Assembly: GCF_036850765.1 (NCBI RefSeq)
Contig: NC_089496.1
Span: 52,769,613 to 52,833,612 of the forward strand
Origin: Saccopteryx bilineata
Lineage: Eukaryota; Chordata; Mammalia; Chiroptera; Emballonuridae
Direction: 5' to 3'
DNA length: 64,000 nucleotides
Shown here: positions 1 to 10,848 of the stretch, piece after piece
Position numbering within the stretch: position 1 is the stretch's first letter
Layout: each line of letters begins with the position of its first letter
Notes under the pieces: model-generated
What the model saw: only the letters and a program-made list of their open reading frames with translations
Databases searched by the model: none
What the model was told of the DNA's origin: nothing
Translations under genes and position numbers: made by a program

Positions 1-580
1 TGTACATTGGCTACCCAAAGTTAGGTCTCCTTCCATCACCATTTATCTTCCCTAACACTTAAGTCTTTAATACATTTTGAGCTTGTTCTTGTGTATGGTA
101 TAAGAATTCTAAATTCTTTTCTTTTTTTTTTTTTCTTTTCTTTTTTTTTTTTTTTTTTTGCACATATCTGTCCTGTTTTCCCAACACTATTTAGAGGCAG
201 ACTGTGATTACCTCATTGTAAATTCTTGCCTCATTTGTTCAACTATTAATTGACCATAAAGGAGTGTGTTTATTTCTGGGCTATTTGGTTCCATTGATCT
301 ATATGTCTGTTTTTATGCCAATACCATGTTCTTTTGACTACCGTGGTCTTGTAATATAGTTTGATATCAGATAGCTAGATTTCTCCAATTTTGTTCTTCT
401 TTCTCAATAGCTATATAGGGTCTTTTGTGGTTCCATATAAACTTTTTGGAATATTTGTTCTAGTTTTATGAAATATGCCAATGGTATCTTGACAACAATT
501 GTGTTAAAATTATAGATTGCTTGGGAAGTATGAACATTTTAATGATACTAATTCTCCCTATCCATGAACATGGTATATGC
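1..580 (-). mobile_element. L1 ORF2 3' fragment, antisense
   Basis: The plus strand reads as the reverse complement of the end of L1 ORF2; the phrase around 290-370 (CCATTGATCTATATGTCTG, then ATACCATGTTCTTTTGACTA) is a standard antisense L1 signature. On the minus strand at 466-651 the peptide includes GRISIIKMFILPKQSI, matching the conserved C-terminal part of the L1 ORF2 protein (endonuclease/reverse transcriptase). Frames are broken elsewhere, so it is dead. A T-rich tract at 117-158 interrupts it, and it runs off the left edge. It overlaps in content with the L1 at 50.2-50.6 kb, so the two are independent copies. Confidence 0.85.
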
Positions 581-686
581 TTAGGAAAGCAACTTTTGAG
601 AAGGCCACAGACTCTAGCTTCTTGCACTCTATATGGAAGATAGTTTGCCACCCTTTCTTGGATTGATTTTCCACCTCAGTTATTTT

Positions 687-1079
687 TTTTTTTTATTTTT
701 TTTTTCTGAAGCTGGAAACGGAGAGAGACAGTCAGACAGACTCCCGCATGTGCCCGACCGGGATCCACCCGGCACGCCCACCAGGGGCGACGCTCTGCCC
801 ACCAGGGGGCAATGCTCTGCCCCTCCGGGGCGCTGCTCCGCCGCGACCAGAGCCACTCTAGCACCTGGGGCAGAGGCCAAGGAGCCATCCCCAGCGCCCG
901 GGCCATCCTTGCTCCAATGGAGCCCTGGCTGCGGGAGGGGAAGAGAGAGACAGAGAGGAAGGAGGGGGTGGGGTGGAGAAGCAAATGGGCGCCTCCCCTA
1001 TGTGCCCTGGCCGGGAATCGAACCCGGGTTCCCCGCACGCCAGGCCGACACTCTACCGCTGAGCCAACCGGCCAGGGCC
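687..1079 (-). mobile_element. Type 1 tRNA-derived SINE (bat VES-like), minus
   Basis: Complete element inserted in reverse. Its head lies at 1050-1079 and its A-rich tail appears as a T tract at 687-705. The tRNA-like promoter is visible on the minus strand: an A box around GGCTCAGCGGTAGAG and a B box GGTTCGATTCC. The body has a duplicated CCACCAGGGGC module. A 16-bp target-site duplication, CCACCTCAGTTATTTT, lies at 671-686 and 1079-1094. The ORFs across this region belong to the SINE and are not genes. Confidence 0.95.
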
Positions 1080-1094
1080 CACCTCAGTTATTTT

Positions 1095-2384
1095 GTGCGA
1101 GCTCATTGACGTTCTCTGTGCCATGACAACTGTGTGTGATGGATTCGTTCTAGGAGTTAACACTAGTTAGCTTCTTATCAATCACCGGATTTCACAAACA
1201 TCCAGATTCAAACTCTATGAAAGATACAAGATATTTCCAGAAATAGTATCAGACTGAATTTGACTAAAAGAGCAAACATATTCTCTGTTTGTATAAATCT
1301 TCAACTTTCCAAAGTCCTGAAAAAGATAAAAATTCTAGACTATTAGTGAAACAGTATCTAAGGGTCAGCATGTATTCTAATTGAAAATTCCGGATATGAT
1401 AGAAATAAATATTGTGGTACTTTTAGATCAAAGCCTTTGAACCTTTAAATAAATTTAAAACCACATTTACCAATTAATAGAGTATAATTTTTCCAATAAA
1501 AAATGTAAGTTATTTCAAAAAGATGCATTAAGACAAACATTAGTTATGTTTAAAGGAGTACGTGATGAGAATATATTCTGAAGATAACATTTCTTCTTGT
1601 CCTCTTGAAGGTTAACGAAATACCAATGGAAATAGTATTGTCTACTAAAACACTGAATAGCAGACAGCTTAGCCATCAAAGTTAATACCTTTTAAGAGAC
1701 CTTAAAACTTTGATGACTTGTATCTTCTTTTGTGATCATTTATCTAGCTGTTTATCTTCTCACGTTGTACACTCTCAAAGCTCATTTTCTTTTTGTATTC
1801 TGAGTTTAGACATAATTTAATGACCTGGTCTCTATATCCCTTAAAATGAATATTATCCAATTCCCTTTCACTTAAATGCTTTAATACCTTGCAGCTGCTC
1901 TCCACTGATCTGGCAGCGCTGCGTTTGACCTCCCAGTGTCCTTCCGACTGACAAGGGACAGGGCTGAATAATATAATCTGTGTGTTAGTGATGGAAGAGG
2001 AATGACTGGAGTCTGAACCATTGTCAACACAAGGCCAAGTACAAGGTGTTGCTCCAATGGTTTACTAACACACAGGCTCATTATTTAAAATGGATCGATA
2101 GTTCTTAACCCACGGGTAAAATTCTTCCTGTGTTTCTGTTTCACTCCCAATCTGGCCAGATGATTTATTCTGAACAATTTAAGAACCATCTTGCTATACT
2201 TCTTTTTCCCTGCACAACTATTTACACTTAGACTTCATGGGTCTAGAGTCCTCTGAATGCATCTTTGGCCACAAACCATATTGCTTTGTCCAACTGAACC
2301 ACATCCTTTGAAAAGATTTCTTCACCTATTTTCTTACAGAATGTTTCACCTTACCTCCCCTTTTTCTTTTTAAGGTTAAGCATC
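1095..2384. other. AT-rich single-copy-looking sequence
   Basis: No coding pattern, RNA gene or recognisable repeat is seen. The sequence is AT-rich with many stops in all frames. Confidence 0.5.
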
Positions 2385-2690
2385 TCTTCTTCCTTCCTCT
2401 CTCTTTCTCCCTCTTTCTTACTCATTTTCCCTCCCTCTTTCTTTCTGTTTCTTGCCCTGTTTTCCTTCTTTCTTTCCTTCCTTCCTTCTTTCCTTCCTTC
2501 CTTCTTTCCTTCCTTCCTTTCTTCCTTCCTTCCTTCTTTCCTTCCTTCCTTCCTTCCTTCCTTCCTTCCTTCCTTCCTTCCTTCCTTCCTTCCTTCCTTC
2601 TTTCTTTCCTTCCTCCCTTCCCTCCCTCCCTTCCCTTCTTTCCCACCTTTCTTTTTCTTCCTCTGTCCCTTCTTCCCTTCCCTTAGCTAT
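2385..2690. repeat. Pyrimidine-rich TTCC/TTTC microsatellite
   Basis: Nearly pure pyrimidine on the plus strand. The purest part, about 2464-2612, is TTCC repeats with occasional TTTC. The low-complexity Ser/Phe/Pro/Leu peptide on the plus strand and the Lys/Arg/Glu/Gly peptide on the minus strand are artefacts of this tract. Confidence 0.95.
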
Positions 2691-3117
2691 TCTGTATTCA
2701 GTCCATCTATCTAAGATATTCCCTGCAAAAATGAATTCTCATTTGCAAATTCTTAAAGTTACATACACGGACTCTCTCTTTCTGTGTCCAGTAAACTAGA
2801 GATAGCGGCATAATTCACTCAAAATTACAGGCTGCATAATTTAGCCCATGGTGGTAAATGATGCTGAACGCTGATAGGGTTCATTTGCTGAAAGTTCCTT
2901 CCCCGGGAAACGATCGGTTTGCCTATCATATAAAACAGTCACTGCGGCGAAGCGCCCCCTTCTCAGAGGCGTGTCTATTCTAGTCTTGTCAGTTTTTATT
3001 AACAGGGGAGCCAATGCTATACAGGTGTCTGACAGTATGGCTTTTAGGAAGGTTACTTTTACAGTAGACAGGAATTATCTTTGATAAAAGTATACACATT
3101 TCAGATCTATGTTCTGC

Positions 3118-3360
3118 AGACCTAGCAGACAGCATGGTGACCGTAGTTAATAATACTGTATGGTAAGGTTAAAATTCGCTAAGACATGAGATCCCATGGG
3201 TTCTCAACACATGCACACATACCTGTGTCAGGTGATGAGTATGTCAGCTCAGCTGTGCTAGGCCACTCACACTATATAGGTATATTAAATAATCATATTG
3301 CACATCTTAACTATGTACAGTTTTTATTTGTTAATTATACCTCAGTAAAGGTGTGGAGAA
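3118..3360 (+). mobile_element. L1 3'UTR fragment, sense
   Basis: The stretch from CATGGTGACCGTAGTTAATA through CATATTGCACATCTTAACTA to TTATACCTCAGTAAAGGTG follows the 3'UTR of older mammalian L1s, ending near the position of the usual terminal TCAATAAA. The 79-residue ORF at 3186-3425 lies mostly inside it and is not a gene. Confidence 0.7.
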
Positions 3361-3550
3361 TTTTACCAAACACTGAAGAAGCAGATCTTGCAGTTGAGTA
3401 TAGAGAAGTGTGCTCAAAGAAGTGAGTGGGTAAAAAATACCATCGGATAAAGAAGGATTACTCTGAATTAAGAGGGCAGTGCTGAGGGTGAGTATTTTTT
3501 ATCCAACAGTAAGTGCTAGAGAGAGCCTTTGGATTATTTGACTTAGGGCA

Positions 3551-3597
3551 CTGAGAGGGAGGGAGGGAGGGAGGGAGGGAGGGGGGGGGGGGGGGAG
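3551..3597. repeat. (GGGA)n followed by a G run
   Basis: About seven GGGA/GGAG units are followed by an almost uninterrupted G run around 3581-3595. The G-rich strand could form quadruplexes; the length is likely variable. Confidence 0.95.
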
Positions 3598-4321
3598 AGG
3601 GGAAAAATTTTCTAAAGAGTACGATAACTCCACATGGACACATGGTGTGTGTACATCAGGAATACACAGAGCAGAAAGTGTGAGTTGTCAGCTGCTAAGG
3701 AGAATAATTCCAGCCTCAGTCTGGACGAGCCAATCAGAGTAGCAGGGTTTCCCTGAGAATCGGACATTCAGACAAACAGAATGAGCCCAGGTGACTTAGC
3801 TGTGCTCACGGGGATGAGCACTTAGACGTCACTCTACCTTGCTTAGCCCCCAATTCCTCACCTGGAAAACCAGGTACAACTCTCTGCCCTGAGTACAAGC
3901 GGAATATGACGTGGCATCGCCAGGTGACCCTGGAGATGGGAGAATTCAGACTTCTTCCCTCTACCTCGCCTGGCTCCAGACGCAATGCCTGGGAAAGAAG
4001 GGCAGGTTTCCGTGTGCTGCACACACTCTGAAGACGGAGCTGCATTCGCTAACTCGACGGAGAGGAGACAGTGCTGGGGTTTAGGGCTTCGGTGGTGATA
4101 TCTATTTCTTTAATTCTTGGGGTGATGCTATTAGGGAGGCTCACCAACAGCTAGGGTGAGCCCAGGAGAAGTGCTCGTGCTGGCCACGATTTCCGTGTCT
4201 CATTTAAACATAGAATTGGCAGATGACATATGGCAGTAGTTTATGCACTACTTTGCTGACGGGTCCTTAGATTTTTCTGGATTTGTAAAAGAACCTCATT
4301 TTCAATATCAGACTCTTTTAA
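3598..4321. other. Unassigned, with a possible MIR relic at 3790-3945
   Basis: The phrase AATTCCTCACCTGGAAAA at about 3850 resembles the MIR core (CAGTTTCCTCATCTGTAAAA), with flanking similarity too weak to be sure. The rest shows nothing recognisable. Confidence 0.35.
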
Positions 4322-4647
4322 ATTATTATTATTATTTTGTGTGACAGAGACAGAGAGAGGGACAGATAGGGACGGACAGGCAGGAAGGGAGAGAGACGAG
4401 AAGCATCAATTCTTTATTGCGGCACCTTAGTTGTTAATTGATTGCTTTCTCATATGTGCCTTGATGGGAGAGGGGGTGCTACAGCAGAGCAAGTAACCCC
4501 TTGCTCAAGCCAGCAACCTTGGGCTCAAGCTGGTGAGCCTTGCTCAAACCAGATGAGCCTGCATTTAAGCTGGTGACCTTGGGGTTTCAAACCTGGGTCC
4601 TCCGCCTCCCAGTCCAATGCTCAATCCACTGCGCCACCGCCTGGTCA
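4322..4647 (-). mobile_element. Type 2 tRNA-derived SINE, minus
   Basis: The head is at 4620-4647 (reverse complement of TGACCAGGCGGTGGCGCAGT). The body has the diagnostic CATCTGGTTTGAGCAAGG and CTTGAGCAAGGGGTTACT motifs, then a CT-rich end. It is more diverged than the type 1 copies. It sits immediately before, and may interrupt, the L1 3' end at 4648-4895. Confidence 0.88.
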
Positions 4648-4895
4648 TGGAAGAAAACCAGCACAAGATACCATCCTTCGCTGGCATGACATGAGCAAAA
4701 TTTGATAGAAGGTGACAGAGGACAATCTGACTTTGGGTGATGGGTATGCAACATAATTGAATGACAAGATAACCTGGAGATGTTTTCTTTGAACATATAT
4801 ACCCTGATTTATTGATGTCACCCCATTAAAATTAATAAAAATTTATATAAAAAAGAACATATCCATAATAACAAAATAAATAAATAAATAAATAA
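4648..4895 (+). mobile_element. L1 3' end, sense, with A-rich tail
   Basis: Ends with TTTATTGATGTCACCCCATT, then AAATTAATAAAAATTTAT and a poly-A/(AATA)n tail to 4895. This terminal phrase is also the (less well conserved) end of the L1 pieces at 16.3 kb and 22.7 kb, so it marks a bat L1 3'UTR. Confidence 0.65.
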
Positions 4896-5088
4896 ATTAG
4901 AATTCTTGAACCATTACATTACTGTAAGTAAAAAGATTTTATTTTCCTGAAATTTGCAAATCCTTTAATTTAGCACCAGCGACAGTAGCCACCTTCCTGT
5001 CGCTGTGGTTCAAACCCTAGAATAAATGGAGAAAGCCATTTGAAAATGTTAAGAGCCCGGGAATATGTACTAAAGTCCAGAGATCCTA

Positions 5089-5105
5089 TATATATATATA
5101 TATAC
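5089..5105. repeat. Short (TA)n microsatellite
   Basis: About eight TA dinucleotides. Confidence 0.9.
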
Positions 5106-6620
5106 CATTTATTTTCTATTCCTTTTTCTCTCTTCTGTTCATCCTTGAAGTGGACATAAGATTTTGTGGGTGTGTGTCAACGGGAGAAGGCACAGAGTGA
5201 GTATCTGCCGGGGGCTCCTAGCTTGGTCACTGTTTGCATTGGAGTTGGGACCTCCGGGCCGGCAATCTTGCCCTGAATTCTGCCTACTGAATTTTGTTGC
5301 TGTCTGGTCTGTTTTATGCAGACATCATTCTCTCATTCCTCATCACTGTGATGTAAGTAAGCATCTTGTAAAAGCAAATGTTCCAATAGCTTCATCTCAT
5401 CTGAAACCCCCTCATTGGAAGCCTCACCTGGGTGGTGGAAGTTGATTCAGCTCGAATGTCTGTCCCGTTTCCTCTCCTCAGCCCCCACCCCTGACCCCCG
5501 ACCCCCCGGGACCTGCCTCTGTTTTAAATGGAACATTCAACTACTCTTCCTCTCCCTGCTCCCTGAGTCTGGTCCATTGTGAGCGCTTCAATAGGAATAA
5601 AACGTCCACTGTTCCGAAGAGGAAACAAGGGTCTGGCAATGTACCCATCAAGTACGATGTCATTACCCGGCCAGCTCTAGGCTCCAGGACAGAAGGTCTC
5701 CCTGCTGTGTCCCCTTGTCTCAGAAAGTCGTTGCTGGCACCTTCTCCTCTGCTCCCCCTGGAAGCTTGCGTCCGGCTTCTCCATCCTCAGAGAAAGCAGG
5801 GGAGGAGGAAAAAGACAGGCTGTAAAATTCTATTGCACGCTATGTCTTGAAATCCCTACTTTACTAGCCAAAGGCTAATCGGGCAGAGGGTCCGTGACCT
5901 CCTGCCAAGGTTCTTTTTCAAAGAGTGACCGTCAATGTCTGAGACCTTTGCCGCCACCAGAAGGGTCCTTCCCTTTGACATCAGGCATCAAAACTTCAGC
6001 CCTCTGTCTGATCTCCAAACCAGATCACTGGAGAGAACCTGGAAAATGTCCTCGGCGCCCGGGGCTGAGTCTGAAGACCAGAGCTTGTGAACCTCCGTAG
6101 CCCCGATGTTCGTGAGAGCTGGGTTGTGGCGCAGGGGCTCGTGGGCCAGAATGCAGTGTCCCCAGACAGCACGAGTGAGCCTCATCCCTTTTCCCAAACC
6201 TCATTCCTCCTCCAGTGGTCGTGGGCACCTCAGCGAGGGGAGACCCGGCGGGAACCTGGAAACTGCCTGTAACTTCTCCGTCCCCCGTGTGCTCTCACCT
6301 TCAAGCTCCGGATCCTAACACCACCAACTCACCCATTCCCGTGTCTCCGCCCCGCCCCGCCCTCCGACTCACGGCACCGACGCAGCTTGCCTGGGTTCCT
6401 CAAACTGTCCTCGGAGAGATGTTTCTGACATGGACTTGGACGCGGCCGCCAGAGTGATCTTTGTGAAAGGCACGTTAACCTTTCGAGGCTCGGTGCACCT
6501 GTCGTCTTCAAGAGCCCGGCCACCTGAACCTCGCTTTGCCAGGCCCTGCCACATCTGTCCCCTGCCGAGGTCCCCACCCTTACTCTCACCCCTCCCCCTC
6601 TCTGAGCGGCGAGCTGAACA
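5106..6620. other. GC-rising unassigned sequence
   Basis: GC content rises from about 5.4 kb. Several 60-150 residue ORFs overlap on both strands, but none has a recognisable domain and they shadow one another, as expected in GC-rich non-coding DNA. No repeat recognised. Confidence 0.45.
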
Positions 6621-6800
6621 CCCAGGTTTGCCACCTCCACCCCCGTGTGTCCATTCATGGCTCCCTGTCCCTCTGACGTCTCCCTGCCTTCCTGGCTCCC
6701 TCACTTGTCTCCCAGGTTTGCCACCTCCACCCCCGTGTGTCCATTCATGGCTCCCTGTCCCTCTGACGTCTCCCTGCCTTCCTGGCTCCCTCACTTGTCT
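6621..6800. repeat. Perfect 90-bp tandem duplication
   Basis: Two copies of a 90-bp unit starting CCCAGGTTTGCCACCTCCAC lie head to tail at 6621-6710 and 6711-6800, with no difference seen by eye; a third start, CCCAGGT, follows at 6801. The proline/leucine-rich ORFs across it repeat with the DNA. Confidence 0.95.
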
Positions 6801-7440
6801 CCCAGGTCTTCTTGGCCCTGGACTTGGCTGGGCTCCTCTGCCCCTCCTCTCATTAGCCGTCCTCGTGCACGGTGGCCAGCCCCGTGGTTAGCTTGGCCCT
6901 GGGAGGACGGCAGGCTCACGGGGGCTCTGACAGCAGGACAGGCACCTCAGCTGTGCGTGGTCTCCTGTCACATGACCATGACTCCGTGATGTCTGCTGAG
7001 TGAAAGATGGGCTAGCTCTGCGACACCCTCTGAGACCCGGGCCGTAGATAAACGGGCAGCTGGGAAGTGGGTCCTCCTCTCCTCGCCTGCAGGGAAGGGA
7101 GGGGGAGTGTCTGACCAAGTGCCAGGACAGCATGTCTCTGTCCCTCCCAGGGCTGCTTGTCCGCAGAGAGGACGGGGCTACTGGGGGGAATACGGCCCCT
7201 GCCTGGCTGTGCTCTCGCAGCTTCAAATGGGGGAGAGTGGGGAACCTGGAAATCCACTAGCACCCGGACATAAGCAAGGAGCACTCTGGAGAATTAGGAT
7301 ACATAGGTGACTCAAAATACGGACAAAAAGACCCAGGCTTTTAGGAACCCCCCCCCCCCCGCAAAATGCAGGGTTAGCAAAACTAACAACACAGAATCTT
7401 TTGTAATTTCTCTCCCATACTCAGTCTTTTAAAAATCTCT
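6801..7440. other. Unassigned GC-rich sequence with C run
   Basis: No gene or known repeat seen. A homopolymer C run lies at about 7348-7360. Confidence 0.45.
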
Positions 7441-7514
7441 GATTCTTCTTTCCTTCCTTCCTTCCTTCCTTCCTTCCTTCCTTCCTTCCTTCCTTCCTTC
7501 CTTCCTTCCTTCCA
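7441..7514. repeat. (TTCC)n microsatellite
   Basis: About 17 nearly uninterrupted TTCC units. It abuts the 3' end of an L2 relic, where tetranucleotide tails are usual. Confidence 0.95.
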
Positions 7515-7706
7515 TTTGTCCATCCATTCTCCTGTGAGCAGTTGTCAGTCCACAACCCACCAGGCACAGTTCTGGGTGTCGAGGATGCGAGATGACCGGG
7601 CGCATGGAGCTCATATTTTAGTGGAGAGACCGACTAATAAATGAATGTGTGATACAATGCCGAGGGCTGTAAAGAAAAGCGAGAGCAAAGCATAAAAGAG
7701 CGGGAG
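7515..7706 (-). mobile_element. L2 3' end relic, antisense
   Basis: The phrases CACCAGGCACAGTTCTGGGT, ATGGAGCTCATATTTTAGTGG and the following GAGAGACCGACTAATAAATG match the antisense L2 3' region (a run of ..GCCAGGCACTGTTCTAGG.. GGAGCTTACATTCTAGTGG). It is old and diverged. Confidence 0.72.
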
Positions 7707-7709
7707 GCT

Positions 7710-7712
<3 letters not shown>

Positions 7713-7745
<33 letters not shown>
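7713..7745. repeat. (TG)n microsatellite
   Basis: About 16 TG dinucleotides. Confidence 0.97.
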
Positions 7746-7746
<1 letters not shown>

Positions 7747-8011
7747 ACGGGCGGGGCGGGGTGGGAATAGCTGTCCCAGACTGGGGACCAGAGCAGACTC
7801 TCTGAGAAGGTGTCAAAGCCAAATTGCACTGGACAGAATTCGACAGACAGGGGAGACTTTATTAAAGACTAGTGTAATGGGGTCAAGACCACGGCGGTCA
7901 GGGAAGGAGATTGAATTCAGCTCCACTGACACAGAAGGTGGAGAATTTTTCAGCGCCGGGGTAAGCGGTGGGAAAGTCTCAGCGGACGGGAGGGCTGGTG
8001 TCAAGTGAGGT
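7746..8011. other. Left flank of the 43-bp minisatellite
   Basis: Single-copy-looking sequence; no gene or repeat recognised. Confidence 0.4.
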
Positions 8012-9556
8012 GGCCACCTGCGTCTGCTACTCCTCCCTTAGAGAGGTGTGAGTAGGCCACCTGCATTTGCTACTCCTCCCTTAGAGAGGTGCGAGTTGGC
8101 CACCTGCGTCTGCTACTCCTCCCTTAGAGAGGTGCAAGTTGGCCACCTGCGTCTGCTTCTCCTCCCTTAGAGAGGTGCGAGTTGGCCACCTGCGTCTGCT
8201 ACTCCTCCCTTAGAGAGGTGTGAGTTGGCCACCTGCGTCTGCTACTCCTCCCTTAGAGAGGTGTGAGTTGGCCACCTGCGTTTGCTACTCCTCCCTTAGA
8301 GAGGTGTGAGTTGGCCACCTGCGTTTGCTACTCCTCCCTTAGAGAAGTATGAGTTGGCCACCTGCGTTTGCTGCTCCTCCCTTAGAGAGGTGAGACTCCT
8401 GGCCTCCTGCGTTTGCTGCTCCTCCCTTAGAGAGGTGTGAGTTGGCCACCTGCGTCTGCTACTCCTCCCTTAGAGAGGTGTGAGTTGGCCACCTGCGTTT
8501 GCTGCTCCTCCCTTAGAGAGGTGAGACTCCTGGCCTCCTGCGTTTGCTACTCCTCCCTTAGAGAGGTGTGAGTTGGCCACCTGCGTTTGCTACTCCTCCC
8601 TTAGAGAGGTGTGAGTTGGCCACCTGCGTCTGCTACTCGTCCCTTAGAGAGGTGTGAGTTGGCCACCTGCATCTGCTACTCCTCCCCTAGAGAGGTGTGA
8701 GTTGGCCACCTACGTTTGCTACTCCTCCTTAGAGAGGTGTGAGTTGGCCACCTGCGTCTGCTACTCGTCCCTTAGAGAGGTGTGAGTTGGCCACCTGCGT
8801 TTGCTACTCCTCCCATAGAGAGGTGTGAGTTGGCCACCTGCGTCTGCTACTCCTCCCTTAGAGAGGTGTGAGTAGGCCACCTACTCCTTCCTTAGAGAGG
8901 TGTGAGTAGGCCACCTGCATTTGCTACTCCTCCCTTAGAGAGGTGCGAGTTGGCCACCTGCGTTTGCTACTCCTCCCTTAGAGAGGTGCGAGTTGACCAC
9001 CTGCGTCTGCTACTCCTCCCTTAGAGAGGTGCGAGTTGGCCACCTGCGTTTGCTACTCCTCCCTTAGAGAGGTGTGAGTTGGCCACCTGCGTTTGCTTCT
9101 CCTCCCTTAGAGAGGTGTGAGTTGGCCACCTGCGTCTGCTACTCCTCCCTTAGAGAGGTGTGAGTTGGCCACCTGTGTTTGCTACTCCTCCCTTAGAGAG
9201 GTGTGAGTTGGCCACCTGCGTCTGCTACTCCTCCCTTAGAGAGGTGTGAGTAGGCCACCTACTCCTTCCTTAGAGAGGTGTGAGTAGGCCACCTGCATTT
9301 GCTACTCCTCCCTTAGAGAGGTGCGAGTTGGCCACCTGCGTTTGCTTCTCCTCCCTTAGAGAGGTGTGAGTTGGCCACCTGCGTCTGCTACTCCTCCCTT
9401 AGAGAGGTGCGAGTTGGCCACCTGCGTTTGCTACTCCTCCCTTAGAGAGGTGTGAGTTGGCCACCTGCGTTTGCTTCTCCTCCCTTAGAGAGGTGTGAGT
9501 TGGCCACCGGTGTTTGCTACTTCTCCCCTAGAGAGGTCTGGCTCCTGGCCTCCTGC
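8012..9556. repeat. 43-bp minisatellite, 36 full units plus a partial
   Basis: The unit, phased on GGCCACCTGCG, holds TTTGCTACTCCTCCCTTAGA and then GAGGTGTGAGTT. Phase starts fall at 8012, 8055, 8098 and so on every 43 bp to 9502, with a degenerate start at 9547. Exceptions are two 45-bp units starting at 8356 and 8487 (they add GACTCC before GGCCTCCTG at 8401 and 8532), one 42-bp unit (8704) and two 34-bp units (8875 and 9253). Units differ at a few positions (CGTCTG/CGTTTG, GTGTGAG/GTGCGAG). About 30 units keep the E-box CACCTG. There are no unique spacers, so this is not a CRISPR array. No ORF crosses it. Confidence 0.97.
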
Positions 9557-9739
9557 GGGGACGGGAAGACGAGATGCTACCTGCCTCTGTGGGTACATAT
9601 CAGAGGGACGGGGTCCCCGTCCCCGATAAAGGATAAAGACATTCCTGGGTTGTACAGCTGGCAAGGGACTGGGAGATTTACATCTCAAATGGGATGAAGA
9701 AAGAATTGAGGGGTGGCAAGTTTTCCTAAGTAAATGCCT

Positions 9740-10345
9740 CAGAAAAGGGAGAGCAGGGGCCTCTGGTCAGGAAGAAACATGTCCAAAGCTGAGTCAAGCA
9801 GAGGGGATATTACAAGACCATCTGCGTCAAAGGTGGCGTTGGGCAGAGACCTATAGGCAGCGAGAGAGGGAGCCCGGATCAGGCTCCGAGCATGCAGGAT
9901 GTAGGCTGGGGCAAGTGCGGGTGCAGAGGGCACCCCACCCGCCAGATTCCCCAGCTGGAAGCTGGCAGAGAAGCCCACGAAGGCCCCAGGGCGGTGAGCA
10001 GGGGGGAGATGGGCTGGAGGGGAGGCCAGAGGGCGCGGTGGAGGCCAAACCCTGGAGGACTTCTCAGGGAGGAAGTCCGGACTGGACTGGGAGCATCCTG
10101 GGAAGCTGCTGGAGATTTTAAAGGAGCAAGATTCATGATCCACATGGAAGGGCACCTCTCAGGCTGCTGCGTGAGCAGTGCGCTCGGGGTGGGGGAGGGG
10201 GGTAGGGGTCAGGGCAGGGAGACGGTGTAGGAGGCGGCTGCAGCAACTGAGCTTGAATCTCGGACTGGGATGGTGGCCCAGCCAGTGGGGAGCTGGATAA
10301 ACGTCATGATCACATTGGGAGGTAGGGTTTCAACTTTGGAACTGA
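9740..10345 (-). mobile_element. L2 ORF2-region relic, antisense
   Basis: The part 10070-10345 tracks the antisense L2 reverse-transcriptase region in order: GGGAAGCTGCTGGAGATTTT, then a degraded CATGATCCACATGG, GGCTGCTGCGTG, GGAGGCGGCTGCAGCAACTG, GGGATGGTGGCCCAGCCAGT and ATGATCACATTGGGAGGTAG. The lower part (9740-10070) is less certain. The frame is not maintained. A second L2 copy at 12.1-13.9 kb covers the same region, so there are two separate insertions. Confidence 0.6.
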
Positions 10346-10554
10346 GGGGGGAGGGGGCACAGGTGTTCGGTCCGTAACAGCAAGTGGGCTGATTATGTTT
10401 CTAAAAATAGCTTTGATATTTCAAAACTGCACACAGACTGTGAATAACCAGAGAAAATAGAATGCCGTTTGGTAATTTTTAGAATGGGCATGCACATGAG
10501 ACAGGAGACACTATGACTTTCAGTCTTAATGCCGCCTCGACCAGGCTCTGGACT

Positions 10555-10583
10555 GGCACTGGGCACTGGGCACTGGGCACTGG
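10555..10583. repeat. Heptamer tandem repeat (GGCACTG)n
   Basis: Four consecutive copies of GGCACTG, the first ones perfect. Confidence 0.9.
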
Positions 10584-10848
10584 CCTCTGTGAGCAACAAT
10601 CGTCAACTCGTGCTGTTCATTCTTTAAAAATTAATTTTGAATCTCTCCTTTGCATCAAATAAAGCAAAAGCGACTGTGCGTCAATGAATGGTGACAGTCT
10701 CCATTAGCTGGTGGCGCTCTTAGCTCTTCATTCACTGTCCTCGGTGGCGGCGGACACCCCAGGCCCGCACAGATCAAGCGAGCCCAGAGGACGTCTCAGA
10801 AAACCTCTCTGCACGGTCCTGGACCACGGTGTCCTCAGATGTTTAATA

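Noticed and set aside
2452..2799. Ser/Phe/Pro/Leu-rich ORF
   Set aside because: Product of the TTCC microsatellite.
8012..9556. CRISPR-like array
   Set aside because: Units abut directly with no unique spacers, the genome is a mammal, and unit length variants fit a minisatellite.
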